From Rhizobium sp. AQ_MP (lineage in GTDB: Bacteria > Pseudomonadota > Alphaproteobacteria > Rhizobiales > Rhizobiaceae), in contig NZ_JACJVI010000005.1 in NCBI RefSeq assembly GCF_014237835.1, positions 248,001 through 312,000 of the forward strand: a stretch of DNA of 64,000 bases, in the 5' to 3' direction. The notes beneath the pieces are model-generated. The model saw only the letters and a list, made by a program, of their open reading frames with translations, made no database searches and was not told where the DNA came from. This document shows positions 9,748 to 19,381 of the stretch, one piece after another. Position 1 is the stretch's first letter, and every line of letters starts with the position of its first letter. The position numbers and the translations under genes are program-made.

Positions 9748-11760
9748 TTATGCCACCGACAGATGCTGGCTCTTGCTCTTGCGTTTCAGCGGTGTGGTCG
9801 ACTGGTGGTCGGCGATCCAGGTCTCCAGCGCGCTCGGGGGCATGGGGCGGGCGAAGAGGTAGCCCTGGGCGGTGCTGCAGCCGAGACGGGCGAGGATGGC
9901 CGCGTCTTCGGGGGTTTCGACCCCTTCGACCACGATTTCCAGCGACAGCGACTGGCCCAGGCTCACCATGGCGGCAATGAGTTTCTGGTTGGTCTCGCTG
10001 CGGGTCACGTCCTTGACAAAACTGCGATCGATCTTCAGCCGGTCGACCTTCAGGCCGATCAGATAGGCCAGCGAGGAATGGCCCATGCCGAAATCATCGA
10101 CGGCGAGCTTGTAACCGGCCTCTTCCAGGCTCTTCAATTGCGCGTCGGCCAGCGCCGGGTCGAGGATGGCCTCTTCGGTGATCTCGACTTCGAGCAGTGC
10201 GGGGGCGACCTCATGTTCCCCGGTAATCCGCTGGAGCATATCGGCCACCGAGTAGAGGGCAAACTCGCGCGGCGAGACATTCAGTGCCACCGTGACATCG
10301 GTCAGGCCGAGTTCCGGCAGTCGACGGGCAAGACGACATGCGTCGCGGGCAATGCGGGCCGTGAGTTGCTCGGACAGGTGTACGGCGCGCGCGGCGTTGA
10401 CGATCTCCGGCGGCGAGATGAAGCCGAGCTGCGGGTGTTGCCAGCGCACCAGCGCCTCGAACCCCGTGATCCGGCGCGTCGAGAGATCAACCTGCGGCTG
10501 GAACCAGGCGCCGAGCGCTCCGCTCTGAATGGCGCGATCGAGATCCTGTTCGATGATGCGCTTTCGCTCTGCGTTGCGGCGCAGATCGGGATCGAATTCG
10601 CGCAACTGACGCCGGTCCCCGCGTTTGGCATCGTACAGCGCCATGTCGGCGCAGGCGAGCAGTTCCTCTGCATTTTCGGCATGATCGGGGTAGGCCGCCA
10701 GGCCGACGCTGAGGCCGACCACGGCCTGGCGCTGGTTCCAGTGGATGGGCTGCCGACTGGCCTCCAGCACGGCGGCGGCATGGCCGCGGGCCCGCTCGAG
10801 AGCGGCCGCGCCGCTGACGATCACGGCGAACTCGTCGCCACCCAGCCGGGCAATCAGGCTGCCGTCTTCGATCACCGAGGACAGACGCGCGGCGATTTCG
10901 CGCAACAGAGCGTCGCCGGCACTGTGGCCCAGCGTATCGTTGATCGACTGGAACCGCTCGACATCGAAGATGACGAGGGCAACCTGCTCGCCGATCACTG
11001 ACGCGCGGGCGAGATCGCCGGCGAGGCGGCCGTGAAAGAACATGCGGTTGGCAAGCCCGGTGAGCGTGTCACGGTTGGCGAGCGCTTCCAGGCGCGAATT
11101 CTGACGCAGGATGTCGCTGTTGGCGCGTGTCAGGCTGTCGGCGAGCGCCGTGGCTTCATGGCGCGCCATCTGGCTGCCGACAAACATGCGCTCAGCCCAG
11201 AGACTGCGACGAATGAAAACGATCACCATGAGGCTGAGGCAGATGCCGACCAGCATCTCGTTGAGGCGGCCATAGGTCATGAGATTGACCATCAGGGACA
11301 CGAGAATGGGTATGGAGAAGCTCAGTGCGAGCGGCGTGTAACCGATCTGCTTGATGACGGATGCCGAGGCCATGCCGCCCATGACCATCAGCACCGCCGC
11401 ATGCTGGCCGAGCGGCTCAAAGTTGGTGATTGTCCACGGCAGCGCAGCCCAGACCAGGCCGAGCACGAAGGCACCTGAGGACAGGAGCTTCAGGCTGGCG
11501 TTTGGACGCGACGTCAGTATGCCGCGCCGCGCCAGTGCGCCAATTCCATAAGCGCGCACGGCGATCACCATGACGGCCGTGCCATACCAGGCGAAGTTTC
11601 CCCAGTGGATCGTGGCCTGGCCATAGAGAATGATGACGCAGACTGTGAGCGTGATGAGGTTCAGGATCAGGCTGGAACGATGGCCGGCGGCGATATCCGC
11701 CACCTGAGCTTGCAGAACCGCCGGCAGCGTTCCGCTCTCTACGCTTCTGGTCAACCACAT
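9748..11760 (-). CDS. Membrane-bound GGDEF-EAL cyclic-di-GMP protein
   Basis: About five hydrophobic segments (roughly residues 30-190) form an N-terminal membrane sensor. A short helix links them to a diguanylate cyclase domain with intact RLGGDEF near residue 303 and a phosphodiesterase domain with EALVRW near 431, VDDFGMGHSSL near 551 and VEGVET near 610. Both catalytic signatures are retained, so the protein could make or degrade cyclic-di-GMP; in tandem proteins one activity usually dominates. It stands alone, upstream of the autotransporter on the same strand. Confidence 0.95.
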   Translation of the reverse strand: MWLTRSVESGTLPAVLQAQVADIAAGHRSSLILNLITLTVCVIILYGQATIHWGNFAWYGTAVMVIAVRAYGIGALARRGILTSRPNASLKLLSSGAFVLGLVWAALPWTITNFEPLGQHAAVLMVMGGMASASVIKQIGYTPLALSFSIPILVSLMVNLMTYGRLNEMLVGICLSLMVIVFIRRSLWAERMFVGSQMARHEATALADSLTRANSDILRQNSRLEALANRDTLTGLANRMFFHGRLAGDLARASVIGEQVALVIFDVERFQSINDTLGHSAGDALLREIAARLSSVIEDGSLIARLGGDEFAVIVSGAAALERARGHAAAVLEASRQPIHWNQRQAVVGLSVGLAAYPDHAENAEELLACADMALYDAKRGDRRQLREFDPDLRRNAERKRIIEQDLDRAIQSGALGAWFQPQVDLSTRRITGFEALVRWQHPQLGFISPPEIVNAARAVHLSEQLTARIARDACRLARRLPELGLTDVTVALNVSPREFALYSVADMLQRITGEHEVAPALLEVEITEEAILDPALADAQLKSLEEAGYKLAVDDFGMGHSSLAYLIGLKVDRLKIDRSFVKDVTRSETNQKLIAAMVSLGQSLSLEIVVEGVETPEDAAILARLGCSTAQGYLFARPMPPSALETWIADHQSTTPLKRKSKSQHLSVA

Positions 11761-12092
11761 AAAACAAAACCCATACCGATCGCAATAATCCTCAATAACA
11801 TGAGCAACTTAACGGGATGTTACGGTCTCTTTGCACAATTTAACTAGACGGGGCCGGGAAGGGGCGGTCGGTTGCTCGGGGAGCATTTGCCTCAAATAAG
11901 TGAGGCTTTGCACGATCTGGCGGGTGCTTTAGTCCTTCCTCAGGTTGTGAGAGCGGCAGGTCCGGACGGCCATTTGACGGTTGAGCTCAAAGGCCACTTC
12001 GCCGAGTCAATTCCGGGTAATTCTGGTATCCAGAGGTCAAGGGGCGACTCGCCCGATGCCCTGATCTCGCTCCTCTCACTTATGAGTGTCTC
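11761..12092. other. Intergenic region with possible gene remnant
   Basis: These 332 bases lie between the divergent GGDEF-EAL and DMT-family genes. A short reading at about 11930-12030 (VVRAAGPDGHLTVELKGHFA) resembles the tail of a large serine recombinase, but it has no intact context and the resemblance is from memory. I see no convincing intact gene or RNA. Confidence 0.35.
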
Positions 12093-12443
12093 ATGCCCAG
12101 CTTTTCCCCCGCGGCGCTCTGGCCGATCCTGCTTCTTTCCCTGTCCAATATCTTCATGACCTTCGCCTGGTACGGCCACTTGAAATACAAGACCTCCGCC
12201 CTCTGGGTGGCCATCCTGGCCAGCTGGGGCATTGCCTTCTTCGAATACTGCTTGGCGGTCCCTGCCAACAGGATCGGGGCCGAAGTCTATTCGGCAGCCC
12301 AGCTCAAGACGATCCAGGAGGTGATCACGCTCATCGTGTTTTCCGGTTTCTCGGTGTTCTTCCTGAAGGAGAGCCTGACGATCAATCACGTCATCGGCTT
12401 TGCGCTGATTGCTGCGGGTGCGGCCTTCGTGTTTCGCGCATGA
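12093..12443 (+). CDS. DMT superfamily small membrane protein (DUF486 type)
   Basis: This 116-aa protein has four hydrophobic helices and a motif-rich core (NIFMTFAWYGHLK, ASWGIAFFEYCLAVPANRIG, QLKTIQEVITL) matching the DUF486 family within the drug/metabolite transporter superfamily. Length is typical. It probably sits in the inner membrane as an oligomer. The substrate is unknown. It stands alone and is followed by a G/C-rich hairpin. Confidence 0.88.
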   Translation: MPSFSPAALWPILLLSLSNIFMTFAWYGHLKYKTSALWVAILASWGIAFFEYCLAVPANRIGAEVYSAAQLKTIQEVITLIVFSGFSVFFLKESLTINHVIGFALIAAGAAFVFRA

Positions 12444-12449
12444 CAGAGA

Positions 12450-12472
12450 TGGCGCGGTGTTGGACCGCGCCA
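12450..12472 (+). terminator. Hairpin after the DUF486 gene
   Basis: A perfect nine-base stem TGGCGCGGT/ACCGCGCCA with a five-base loop starts seven bases after the stop. It lacks a T tract, so termination is likely but not certain. Confidence 0.5.
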
Positions 12473-12652
12473 TGCTCGCGATCTGGCTTGCCTGCCGCCG
12501 GCTTAATGTGCCGGGGCGTCCTGGACTTTGCCGAGACGCCAGGCCGGGATGACGATGGTCAGCAGTAGCACCGTGTTCAAGACCACATTGACGGTTGCGC
12601 CGGCGCTCTGAGGCGCTGTTCCGCGGCATGGACGCGCGGTGAACCTTTTCCG

Positions 12653-13042
12653 TCAGGCCTGTGGCACGGGGGTGGGCTTTCCCGAGGCGTCGAGAGCCAC
12701 CATGACAAAGGTCGCTTCCGTCACCTTTTCCATGACATGGGTGAGGTAGCGCTGGGCCCAGGTTTCCACCTTCAGGGTCATGGAGGTGCGCCCGACGCGG
12801 GCAATCTCGGTGTAGACGCAGAGTGTATCGCCGATCTTGACCGGCATGGCGAAGGCCATTTCCTGCACCGCAGCCGTCACGACGCGGCCGCGGGCACGCT
12901 CGGCAGCCCTTATGCCGCAGGCGAGGTCCATCTGTGCCATGACCCAGCCGCCGAAGATATCGCCGGCGGCGTTGGCGTCTGCCGGCATGGCGAGCGTTCT
13001 CAAGGTGAGTTCCCCGGTGGGCGTGTTGCTGTCTAGGGTCAT
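12653..13042 (-). CDS. YciA-like acyl-CoA thioesterase
   Basis: A single hot-dog domain of 129 aa hydrolyses acyl-CoA thioesters in the cytoplasm. The family signature is ADANAAGDIFGGWVMAQMD, carrying the conserved Asn/Asp and the helix-capping Gly residues, followed by VKIGDTLCVYTEI and RTSMTLKVE. I start at the ATG at 13042 (MTLDSNTPTG) because the upstream extension does not resemble the family. The closest described type is the broad-specificity YciA group. No operon partner is evident. Confidence 0.9.
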   Translation of the reverse strand: MTLDSNTPTGELTLRTLAMPADANAAGDIFGGWVMAQMDLACGIRAAERARGRVVTAAVQEMAFAMPVKIGDTLCVYTEIARVGRTSMTLKVETWAQRYLTHVMEKVTEATFVMVALDASGKPTPVPQA

Positions 13043-13216
13043 GAATCTTCGATTCTCCAAGGGTGCGGGGCCTAGGAAAGCCACTGCGTGGAGAAGCACC
13101 ACTACTAGATTTTACGGGCGAAAAAATGCCCCTCAGAAGTCATAGGCCGGCATTCAGGACTTTCGAACTGATAAATATCAAATTTTAGCCACTCAAAACA
13201 CTATGGGGGTGGAGCA

Positions 13217-15031
13217 ATGAAATCGATGTCTCTGTCAGTGCGGCTCTATGCACTTATCGCGCTCGCTCTGGCGGTGCTCGTGGGAGCGCTGACTTACAGC
13301 CTATTTCATTCCTATGACTCGCTTGTCCACGAGCGCCGTCTGGGATTGGCGCAGATCAATGACAATTCGATCGCGATCCTGAACAAGTATTACAAGATGG
13401 AGCAGGAAGGCACGCTGACGCGCGAGGAGGCTCAGGATCGAGCCAAGGACGTCATCGGCGCGATGCGCTACGAGCCCGACGGCTACATGTGGATCAACGA
13501 CATGCAGCCGGCGATGGTCATGCATCCGATCAAGCCGGAACTGAACGGCAAGGATCTGAGCCAGAACAAGGACCCGAACGGCAAGTTCCTATTCGTCGAA
13601 TTCGTGAATACCGTGAAGTCCGGCAAGGAAGGTTTTGTCGACTACTACTGGCCGAAGCCGGGCTTCGAGGAGCCGGTCGAGAAGCTCTCGCATGTCATCG
13701 GTTTCCAGCCCTGGGGCTGGGTCGTCGGTACCGGCGTCTATTCGGACGATCTGGCTGCATTGTTCCGCGGGACCGCGATCCAGTATGGCGTGCTGATCGC
13801 GCTTGCCGGAGCCGGCATGCTGTTCTTCGCCTATCTCGTGGTGCGCAGCGTCGTCAATCCGATCAACCGTCTGAAGTCCGCCATGAGCGATATTGCGGAA
13901 GAAAAGGTCGATATCGAGATTGCCGACACAAACCGTCGCGACGAACTCGGCGGCATGGCCAAGACGCTGGAAGTGCTGCGTGACAGCGTGCGCGATCGCA
14001 TCGAGCTGCGCGACCGCGAAGTGGAGCAGCAGGCGAACCTGAACGGCGAGCGCGAACGCAACGAACTCAATCTGCGCTCAGCCTCCGAACGGCAGAACCA
14101 TGCGATCAACGCTCTGGGCTTTGCACTCGAGCGGCTGGCCGAAGGTGACCTCACCGTGCAGATCGGCGTGATCGGCTCGGAATACGAAAAGCTGCGCGAC
14201 GACTTCAACCGTGCGGTCGAGTCGCTCGGCAGCGTCATTGCGGCGATCAACCAGACGAGCGACATCGTGACGTCCTCGGCCGGCAATATCAGCGAGGCGA
14301 CCAACAACCTTTCGAAGCGCACCGAACAGCAGGCGGCGGCACTCGAAGAGACGGCGGCAGCCCTCGACGAGATTACCGCAACCGTGCGCACGGCGGCCGA
14401 ACGCGCCAACGAGGCACGGCAGATGGTGGCGGAGACCAAGTCGAGCGCCAACCGCTCCGGCGAGATTGTGCGCAATGCCGTTGATGCCATGGGCCGGATC
14501 GAGGGCTCATCGCAAAAGATCAGCCAGATCATCTCCGTGATCGACGAGATCGCCTTCCAGACCAACCTGCTGGCGCTGAATGCCGGCGTCGAGGCAGCAC
14601 GTGCGGGTGAAGCGGGTCGTGGCTTTGCGGTTGTTGCCCAGGAGGTTCGGGAACTGGCGCAGCGCTCGGCGAATGCCGCAAAGGAGATCAAGACGCTGAT
14701 CAGCGCGTCTGCGGCGGAAGTCGACACCGGCGTGGGTCTTGTCCGCTCGACCGGCGAGGCGCTCATCGAGATCGAGGCGCTGGTCAACCGCGTCAACGAG
14801 AGCGTCAACACGATTGCGACCGCGGCCAAGGAGCAGGCGACGGGGCTTGCCGAGATCAACACTTCGGTCAACCACATGGACCAGATGACGCAGCAGAACG
14901 CGGCCATGGTCGAAGAAACCTCGGCCGCCGGACAGTCGCTGGCGGAAGAGAGCTACAACCTGCGCCAGCTGCTTTCGCGGCTGAAAGTCAACGCGAACCA
15001 GGTGTTGGGCGGTCACCGCCGGGCGGCCTGA
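13217..15031 (+). CDS. Methyl-accepting chemotaxis protein with single-Cache sensor
   Basis: This is a transmembrane chemoreceptor of 604 aa. A first membrane helix (about 9-31) and a periplasmic Cache domain (about 35-180, with [10 protein letters not shown]-type and [13 protein letters not shown] motifs; the former reads [13 protein letters not shown] here) lead to a second helix (about 188-210), a HAMP domain and the cytoplasmic signalling hairpin. The hairpin tip that binds CheA/CheW is intact near 440-485 ([20 protein letters not shown], then [18 protein letters not shown]). No CheR-binding pentapeptide is seen at the C-terminus. A GGGGGTGGAG ribosome site precedes the ATG. The ligand is probably a small organic acid, by analogy only. 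Confidence 0.96.
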   Translation: MKSMSLSVRLYALIALALAVLVGALTYSLFHSYDSLVHERRLGLAQINDNSIAILNKYYKMEQEGTLTREEAQDRAKDVIGAMRYEPDGYMWINDMQPAMVMHPIKPELNGKDLSQNKDPNGKFLFVEFVNTVKSGKEGFVDYYWPKPGFEEPVEKLSHVIGFQPWGWVVGTGVYSDDLAALFRGTAIQYGVLIALAGAGMLFFAYLVVRSVVNPINRLKSAMSDIAEEKVDIEIADTNRRDELGGMAKTLEVLRDSVRDRIELRDREVEQQANLNGERERNELNLRSASERQNHAINALGFALERLAEGDLTVQIGVIGSEYEKLRDDFNRAVESLGSVIAAINQTSDIVTSSAGNISEATNNLSKRTEQQAAALEETAAALDEITATVRTAAERANEARQMVAETKSSANRSGEIVRNAVDAMGRIEGSSQKISQIISVIDEIAFQTNLLALNAGVEAARAGEAGRGFAVVAQEVRELAQRSANAAKEIKTLISASAAEVDTGVGLVRSTGEALIEIEALVNRVNESVNTIATAAKEQATGLAEINTSVNHMDQMTQQNAAMVEETSAAGQSLAEESYNLRQLLSRLKVNANQVLGGHRRAA

Positions 15032-15055
15032 CGGCGGAACCAGACACAAGAGACG

Positions 15056-15090
15056 GGGCCGGCGGAGCAATCCGCCGGCCCTTTGCTTTC
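15056..15090 (+). terminator. Rho-independent terminator of the chemoreceptor gene
   Basis: An 11-base perfect stem GGGCCGGCGGA/TCCGCCGGCCC with a GCAA tetraloop is followed by TTTGCTTT. It lies 25 bases past the stop codon. Confidence 0.85.
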
Positions 15091-15182
15091 CGGCGGTTTC
15101 CAGTCCACCTCGTTCATGGCGCATTAAGTCGAAATGACTTAGGATACCCCAAGTTGTCCCATTCCGGGCCATCGAGGGTGAA

Positions 15183-15926
15183 ATGAGTATCGTGTTTTCG
15201 TCCCTTGGCCGCCGGCTGACGGTGGTCGCGTTTTCGGCTCTCCTGCTTGGCGGCTGTTCCGGCAGCGATCGCATTCCGCTTGCCGATGTCGGTGGGCCGC
15301 GTGCCGGTGACGAGTTGGTCGGCCGGGTGGATTCCAGGCGGGATGGGCGCGTGCTTGTCGGGCGGATCGGCGACCCGCAGGCCGAAGCGGCCGCCTTCGC
15401 ACCGCCGGCTGGTGCAAACAACGGCGGCAGCCAAGGGATCGACTATCTCGCGACGGCCGAGCCGACGGTCGATGGTGGGGGCGCGCACCAGAGGACGAGC
15501 GCCATGGTCATCCCGGAAGGCGGCGTCAACATCGACGGCGAACTCGGCATCGGCGCTGCGCCGCAGGTCTCGGATGCCACATATGCGGATGCGACAAGCC
15601 CGGTCGGGGTTCAGCCGCATCTGGTCACCTCGAACGGCGCTATGGCGATGGCCGAGGGCAATACCAGCCAGCCTGTGGTCGACGGGATCGGCTTCGACGA
15701 GCCGACTGAAATCGTGACGGGGCCGCGCGGCCCGCAGGCGGTGGCGCAGGGAACGCAGGTGGCCGGCGCGATGCCGGAAGAGGGCCAGATCCTGCCGCTT
15801 TCGGTGGACAGCGGCAATTCAGGCATGAGCGATCCGGTTCCGGTCCAGCCCCGCCGGGCGGCGACACAAGCGGCACCTGCGGGCAAGGACTGTTCGCTTT
15901 ATCTCGACAAGCGCAACTGCCGCTGA
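15183..15926 (+). CDS. Putative lipoprotein of unknown function
   Basis: The 247-aa product starts with a lipoprotein signal whose lipobox is LLGGC (Cys near residue 25), so the mature protein should be acylated and held at a membrane. The rest is low-complexity, Gly/Ala/Pro/Asp-rich and probably extended. It ends in a compact segment with two cysteines (KDCSLYLDKRNCR), which could form a disulfide. I do not recognise a catalytic domain. It is separated from its neighbours by a terminator on the left and a palindromic repeat on the right. Confidence 0.8.
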   Translation: MSIVFSSLGRRLTVVAFSALLLGGCSGSDRIPLADVGGPRAGDELVGRVDSRRDGRVLVGRIGDPQAEAAAFAPPAGANNGGSQGIDYLATAEPTVDGGGAHQRTSAMVIPEGGVNIDGELGIGAAPQVSDATYADATSPVGVQPHLVTSNGAMAMAEGNTSQPVVDGIGFDEPTEIVTGPRGPQAVAQGTQVAGAMPEEGQILPLSVDSGNSGMSDPVPVQPRRAATQAAPAGKDCSLYLDKRNCR

Positions 15927-15968
15927 GATTTGTAGATTGATCGCTGGAGGTTTGCCGGCAGAGCATTT

Positions 15969-16017
15969 GGTACCCCCCTCTGTCACTGCGTGACATCTCC
16001 CCCACACGGGGGGAGAG
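15969..16017. repeat. Palindromic element, intergenic copy C
   Basis: This is a copy of the GGTACCCCCCTCTGTC...GACATCTCCCCC element found inside uvrB, with stems TGTCACT/TGACA and CTCCCCC/GGGGGGAG. It lies 43 bases after the lipoprotein gene. The rest of the 350-base gap to 16277 shows no other gene or structured element I can support. Confidence 0.85.
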
Positions 16018-16276
16018 CGGAGTGTCGCGTTTGGCGATCTGACTGCGGTGCAAAGCGGGACGAGGGGGCCGAGAAGGACACCAGCGGACGCGGGCAGGAC
16101 TTTGCAGCGCCGTACTGACTGGGGCTGTGGCGGGCTTGCGGGTGGGGCGGGCAGGGCCTAGAGGCTTTTGGGTGTCCGTCGTCCTGTTCGCTTACACATC
16201 GTGGAGCCGAGCGGGCGCCTGATCCTGCCGTCTTCGGGCCGCATCAAGCCGGCTCGCTGTTTCCCGGAGTGCCCCC

Positions 16277-17095
16277 ATGCCGCCGATTGCCGATATCCTG
16301 ATGTTTGCCGCCATGCTGGCGGCGGCCGGCGCCGTGGCGGGGCTGCTTGCCGGCGTCTTCGGCATTGGCGGGGGTGCCGTGCTGGTGCCGGTCTTCTACC
16401 AGGTCTTCGGCTATGCCGGGATCCCGGAAGAGGTGATCATGCATCTTTCCGTCGGCACCTCGACGGCGCTGATCGTGCCGACCTCGATCCGCTCGTTTCG
16501 GGCGCATCAGACGCGCGGCGCTGTGGATACGGGGCTCTTGAAGGGCTGGGTGATCGCGGTGCCGCTCGGGGCTCTGGCCGCGACCGTCGTTGCCGCCTAT
16601 GTTTCGAGCGCGGGTCTCAGGCTGTTCTTCGCGGTGATGGGCCTGGTGCTGGCGGCGCGCATGCCCTTCCTCTCCAACCGGATGCATCTCGGGACGGAAC
16701 TGCCGGGCCAGCCGTGGCGGTTCCTCACCGGTTCGGCGATCGGGTTGTTCTCAGGGCTGATGGGGGTTGGCGGCGGCGTGTTCAACAACACCTTCATGAC
16801 GCTCTTTGGCCGGCCGATCCACCAGGCGGTCGCGACCTCCTCGGGCGTCGGCGTGCTGATCTCGATCCCGGCCTTTTTCGGCTTCATCTATGCCGGCTGG
16901 GGCGAACCCGGCCTGCCGCCCTTTTCCACCGGCTTCGTCAACTGGATCGCCTTTGCGGTGATTTTTCCGATCGCCATGCTGGTCACGCCCTATGGCGCGC
17001 AGCTGGCGCACAGCCTCAACAAGCGGCAGCTGGAGATCGGTTTTGCGGTGTTTTTGTTGTTTGTGTCGGTGAGGTTTTTCTGGAGTTTGGTGTGA
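16277..17095 (+). CDS. TSUP/TauE-SafE family membrane exporter
   Basis: A 272-aa inner-membrane protein with about eight hydrophobic helices and two internal half-repeats marked by glycine-rich loops (AGVFGIGGGAVLVPVF and SGLMGVGGGVFNNTFM). These are the hallmarks of the TSUP family, whose members export sulfite, sulfoacetate or related organosulfur anions. GGAG lies nine bases before the ATG. With no sulfur-metabolism gene adjacent, the substrate is undetermined. Confidence 0.9.
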   Translation: MPPIADILMFAAMLAAAGAVAGLLAGVFGIGGGAVLVPVFYQVFGYAGIPEEVIMHLSVGTSTALIVPTSIRSFRAHQTRGAVDTGLLKGWVIAVPLGALAATVVAAYVSSAGLRLFFAVMGLVLAARMPFLSNRMHLGTELPGQPWRFLTGSAIGLFSGLMGVGGGVFNNTFMTLFGRPIHQAVATSSGVGVLISIPAFFGFIYAGWGEPGLPPFSTGFVNWIAFAVIFPIAMLVTPYGAQLAHSLNKRQLEIGFAVFLLFVSVRFFWSLV

Positions 17096-17135
17096 GGGGA
17101 GGCTGTTAATCGATCACCCGCCAATTGAGGCGCAC

Positions 17136-17873
17136 TCACAGAGTGCAGGTCACGGAGCAAAAAAATCCGGTTAGCGGTGCCAGTTGATATGTCCTAGCCT
17201 CTGGCTGCCCAGAATCGACGCGAGTAATCACTCTTGCGTGGTCCCCTGATCGGAATCTCAAATCGCGCGCTATGTTTGCCAGACCTGTAAACAGTGGACG
17301 AAATCCATATCCGTGTCCCTCACGATCATCGTATCGGGACACACCTTCCGAGAGCGCTAGTTCTATGGCGCGCCCGTGGTCTCTTAAGCTTTCATGCTTC
17401 GGGTTCGAATTCAGACTAGCAAGGATGCCTACGCCGTGATCCGCAACAACAAACTCGAACAAGCCCGGGGTTAGCTTAAGGCCGATGTATCCTGTGTCGA
17501 TTTTTTGGCTGTGATCAATGATGTTTGACCAGAGCTCGCCAATAGCGGCCACGAACTTCCCAGTGTGATCATAGCTGAAACCTGCCTGCGCACCGACGCG
17601 ATTGATGCGGTTGATTAGCTCCATCCAGATGTAAGGTTTTTTGATGATGGTAGAAACTGGGACATAGCCATGAGTAAAAGGCTCTTGAACAAACCAAGCT
17701 CTATCACGGTCTGTTATGTAGCGACAAAAAAGAGGGGCTTCGAGCCACGATGAGCGGCTGCCCGCCAGCGTAAATTCGGGGAAAACGTGTGCAAGCTCTA
17801 GATATGCAACAAGACTCTCCGCTTTGCACGCGGGAAGTTCTTCTGGGTTGAACTCCCCGCAGTGTAGGGCCAA
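17136..17873 (-). CDS. GHKL-type ATP-binding protein, last gene of a four-gene accessory operon
   Basis: The C-terminal half has the Bergerat ATP-binding motifs: N-box AIGELWSNIIDHS, G1 VVADHGVGI and G2 EGHGYGFRPLF. It lacks a dimerisation/phospho-acceptor His domain, so it resembles anti-sigma kinases or GHKL switch proteins rather than sensor kinases. The listed start is a TTG. Coding-like sequence (ERLTLELVEDLS) continues upstream in frame to the TAA that ends the preceding gene, and AAGG sits six bases before an in-frame ATA at 17912, so the true start may lie there. Its partners are a STAS-like protein and a Cys-rich protein, suggesting a phosphorylation- or nucleotide-controlled partner switch. 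Confidence 0.85.
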   Translation of the reverse strand: MALHCGEFNPEELPACKAESLVAYLELAHVFPEFTLAGSRSSWLEAPLFCRYITDRDRAWFVQEPFTHGYVPVSTIIKKPYIWMELINRINRVGAQAGFSYDHTGKFVAAIGELWSNIIDHSQKIDTGYIGLKLTPGLFEFVVADHGVGILASLNSNPKHESLRDHGRAIELALSEGVSRYDDREGHGYGFRPLFTGLANIARDLRFRSGDHARVITRVDSGQPEARTYQLAPLTGFFCSVTCTL

Positions 17874-17921
17874 CGACAGATCTTCGACTAGCTCAAGTGT
17901 AAGACGTTCTATGGGACACCT

Positions 17922-19040
17922 TTAGATCGAGGCTTTAGCTTGATCATAAAAGCGGTCGCGAAGAAAGAGTGTCTGTTCGCTTAAGTTGTGATCTAGGAGG
18001 TCATCTAACTCTGCGGGCGTCGCCGTCTTCACTGGGTGCCAGCCCAGCTTCGCGTTTCCTGAACGGCTTGCACGCCGGCGCTTTATCGTTTTCATGTATG
18101 CCATTGTGTCGATGTAAACCACACGCCGGAAACTTTGTCGAAGCTGTGTAACGACATCTGGGTCGCCACGAACGACGATATCCAAAGGACGGCCTGACTG
18201 CTGCGCAATGCGGCTCAATCCGTCAATATGAAACTGGCGCCGAGCCCTTTTGCCTGCTCCGGTAATGAATTCATAGGAGATGATTCCAATTTCATCACGT
18301 TCTTGTATAAATCTGCTCCACCGTTCAAAGTCGTGCAGCGTCCGCGAGTTAACGTGGAGAGCACAAGCAATACCGCTTTGCTCAAATTCTCTCCAGACTA
18401 TGGCTATCCGCTTGATAGCGTGCAGATCGTCTGTTCTGGGTTTATCTAGCAACAAGCTGAAATTGGGAGCCGTAACCAAATCAATCCCCAATTCGCGCAG
18501 ATCATCCAAAATGGAGGTTCGACGATCTTGCAGCGTCCACCAGGGCTCAATCCGTTCGTCGTGGTCGACGCCGCTAAGTACGATCTTCGCTGACACATCA
18601 ATCTTAAATGCGGCGGTAAGGGCTTCTCGTGTTGAATACCGCAACTTGGCCTGCGAAAAATCCACGACATCATGAAGCCGCAATGCGAATACGCTGCCCG
18701 ACGCGGCTCGGTGGCGGCTTGTACCATGATAGATCATTGGCACAACCTGATAATCGCCTTGGCGATAATTACCTAAAACTCGCGGAATATTTGAAAGGTC
18801 AAATCCGGTAATCTCTCGGTTCTGTTCAATGTACACCGCTGGCTTTTTTACGCAAACAGATGAACATGAGTCGGGCTCGCCGCAACAAAGGTCAGTACAG
18901 TCCCAGATTGAATCTCTTACAGCCAAGCCCCCGCAAAACCTAAGTGACGGGCAATTCATACATCCTAGAGCCCGCGGGTATCTATAGGGATCGTCTGAAA
19001 GCGAGCGTATGAGTACGTCTGTGCTCCGAGGGTCTAGCAA
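17922..19040 (-). CDS. Cys-rich protein with N-terminal metal/Fe-S cluster region and DUF4417-like TIM-barrel part
   Basis: The start is a TTG preceded by GGAGGT at six bases and overlapping the previous stop. Eight cysteines at about 27, 30, 36, 48, 52, 53, 59 and 63 (CMNC, FCGG, CTDLCC) suggest an Fe-S or zinc cluster; the spacing is not the radical-SAM CX3CX2C motif. The later part (ELGIDLVTAPNFSLLL, SGIACALHVN, RPLDIVVRGDP) looks like alternating beta-strands and helices of a barrel similar to DUF4417 proteins. I assign no activity. It is translationally coupled to the 115-aa gene upstream and followed in the same frame by the GHKL gene. Confidence 0.75.
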   Translation of the reverse strand: MLDPRSTDVLIRSLSDDPYRYPRALGCMNCPSLRFCGGLAVRDSIWDCTDLCCGEPDSCSSVCVKKPAVYIEQNREITGFDLSNIPRVLGNYRQGDYQVVPMIYHGTSRHRAASGSVFALRLHDVVDFSQAKLRYSTREALTAAFKIDVSAKIVLSGVDHDERIEPWWTLQDRRTSILDDLRELGIDLVTAPNFSLLLDKPRTDDLHAIKRIAIVWREFEQSGIACALHVNSRTLHDFERWSRFIQERDEIGIISYEFITGAGKRARRQFHIDGLSRIAQQSGRPLDIVVRGDPDVVTQLRQSFRRVVYIDTMAYMKTIKRRRASRSGNAKLGWHPVKTATPAELDDLLDHNLSEQTLFLRDRFYDQAKASI

Positions 19041-19381
19041 AGCGAGACCTCCGCTTTTCCAGCCAGCTTCATAACTCGTCGGACTACGCCACCTGCAGTC
19101 CCGCCGCTGCTTTCAAGGCTAGCTAACACGTCCGAGGAGGGGGAGTGATAGTCGCCAACGATTTTGTTTTGGCGCCGCACAGTGACCGAATTACTGCCTA
19201 GCTCTATAATTAATAGTTCGCCCTCATTCAGCACAACTCCGTCCTTGAGATTTATCAAGGCACATCGGGGTTTGCTATCTGGATGTTGGGTGAATAAATC
19301 CGGAGTTGATAGCTCCGCACGCTTGCGATCTATGTATTTCAGAATAGTCGCTCGAGTTCGAGCTAAGAATTCAATTCCCAT
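19034..19381 (-). CDS. Small 115-aa protein of the STAS/GHKL operon
   Basis: I do not recognise this protein. An N-terminal helix (ARTRATILKYIDRKRAEL) is followed by a beta-rich stretch (RCALINLKDGVVLNEGELLI, then NSVTVRRQNKIVGDY) and a short C-terminal helix. The start ATG overlaps the end of the STAS-like gene by 11 bases, with GGAG just upstream. The stop overlaps the TTG start of the Cys-rich gene. This tight packing indicates production in a fixed ratio with its neighbours, perhaps as an adaptor. Confidence 0.75.
   Translation of the reverse strand: MGIEFLARTRATILKYIDRKRAELSTPDLFTQHPDSKPRCALINLKDGVVLNEGELLIIELGSNSVTVRRQNKIVGDYHSPSSDVLASLESSGGTAGGVVRRVMKLAGKAEVSLC

Noticed and set aside
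12503-12652. Open minus-strand reading after the thioesterase stop (VNVVLNTVLLLTIVIPAWRL)
   Set aside because: It looks like the end of a small membrane protein, but it has no start codon other than a late GTG and no ribosome site. It may be a remnant; not strong enough to list.
16168-17109. Longer frame overlapping the TSUP gene in another phase
   Set aside because: The product is Arg/Gly-rich without membrane helices, while the overlapping frame has a clear TSUP pattern.
17922-19040. Radical SAM enzyme call for the Cys-rich protein
   Set aside because: The cysteines do not form CX3CX2C, and no SAM-binding GGE motif is visible.
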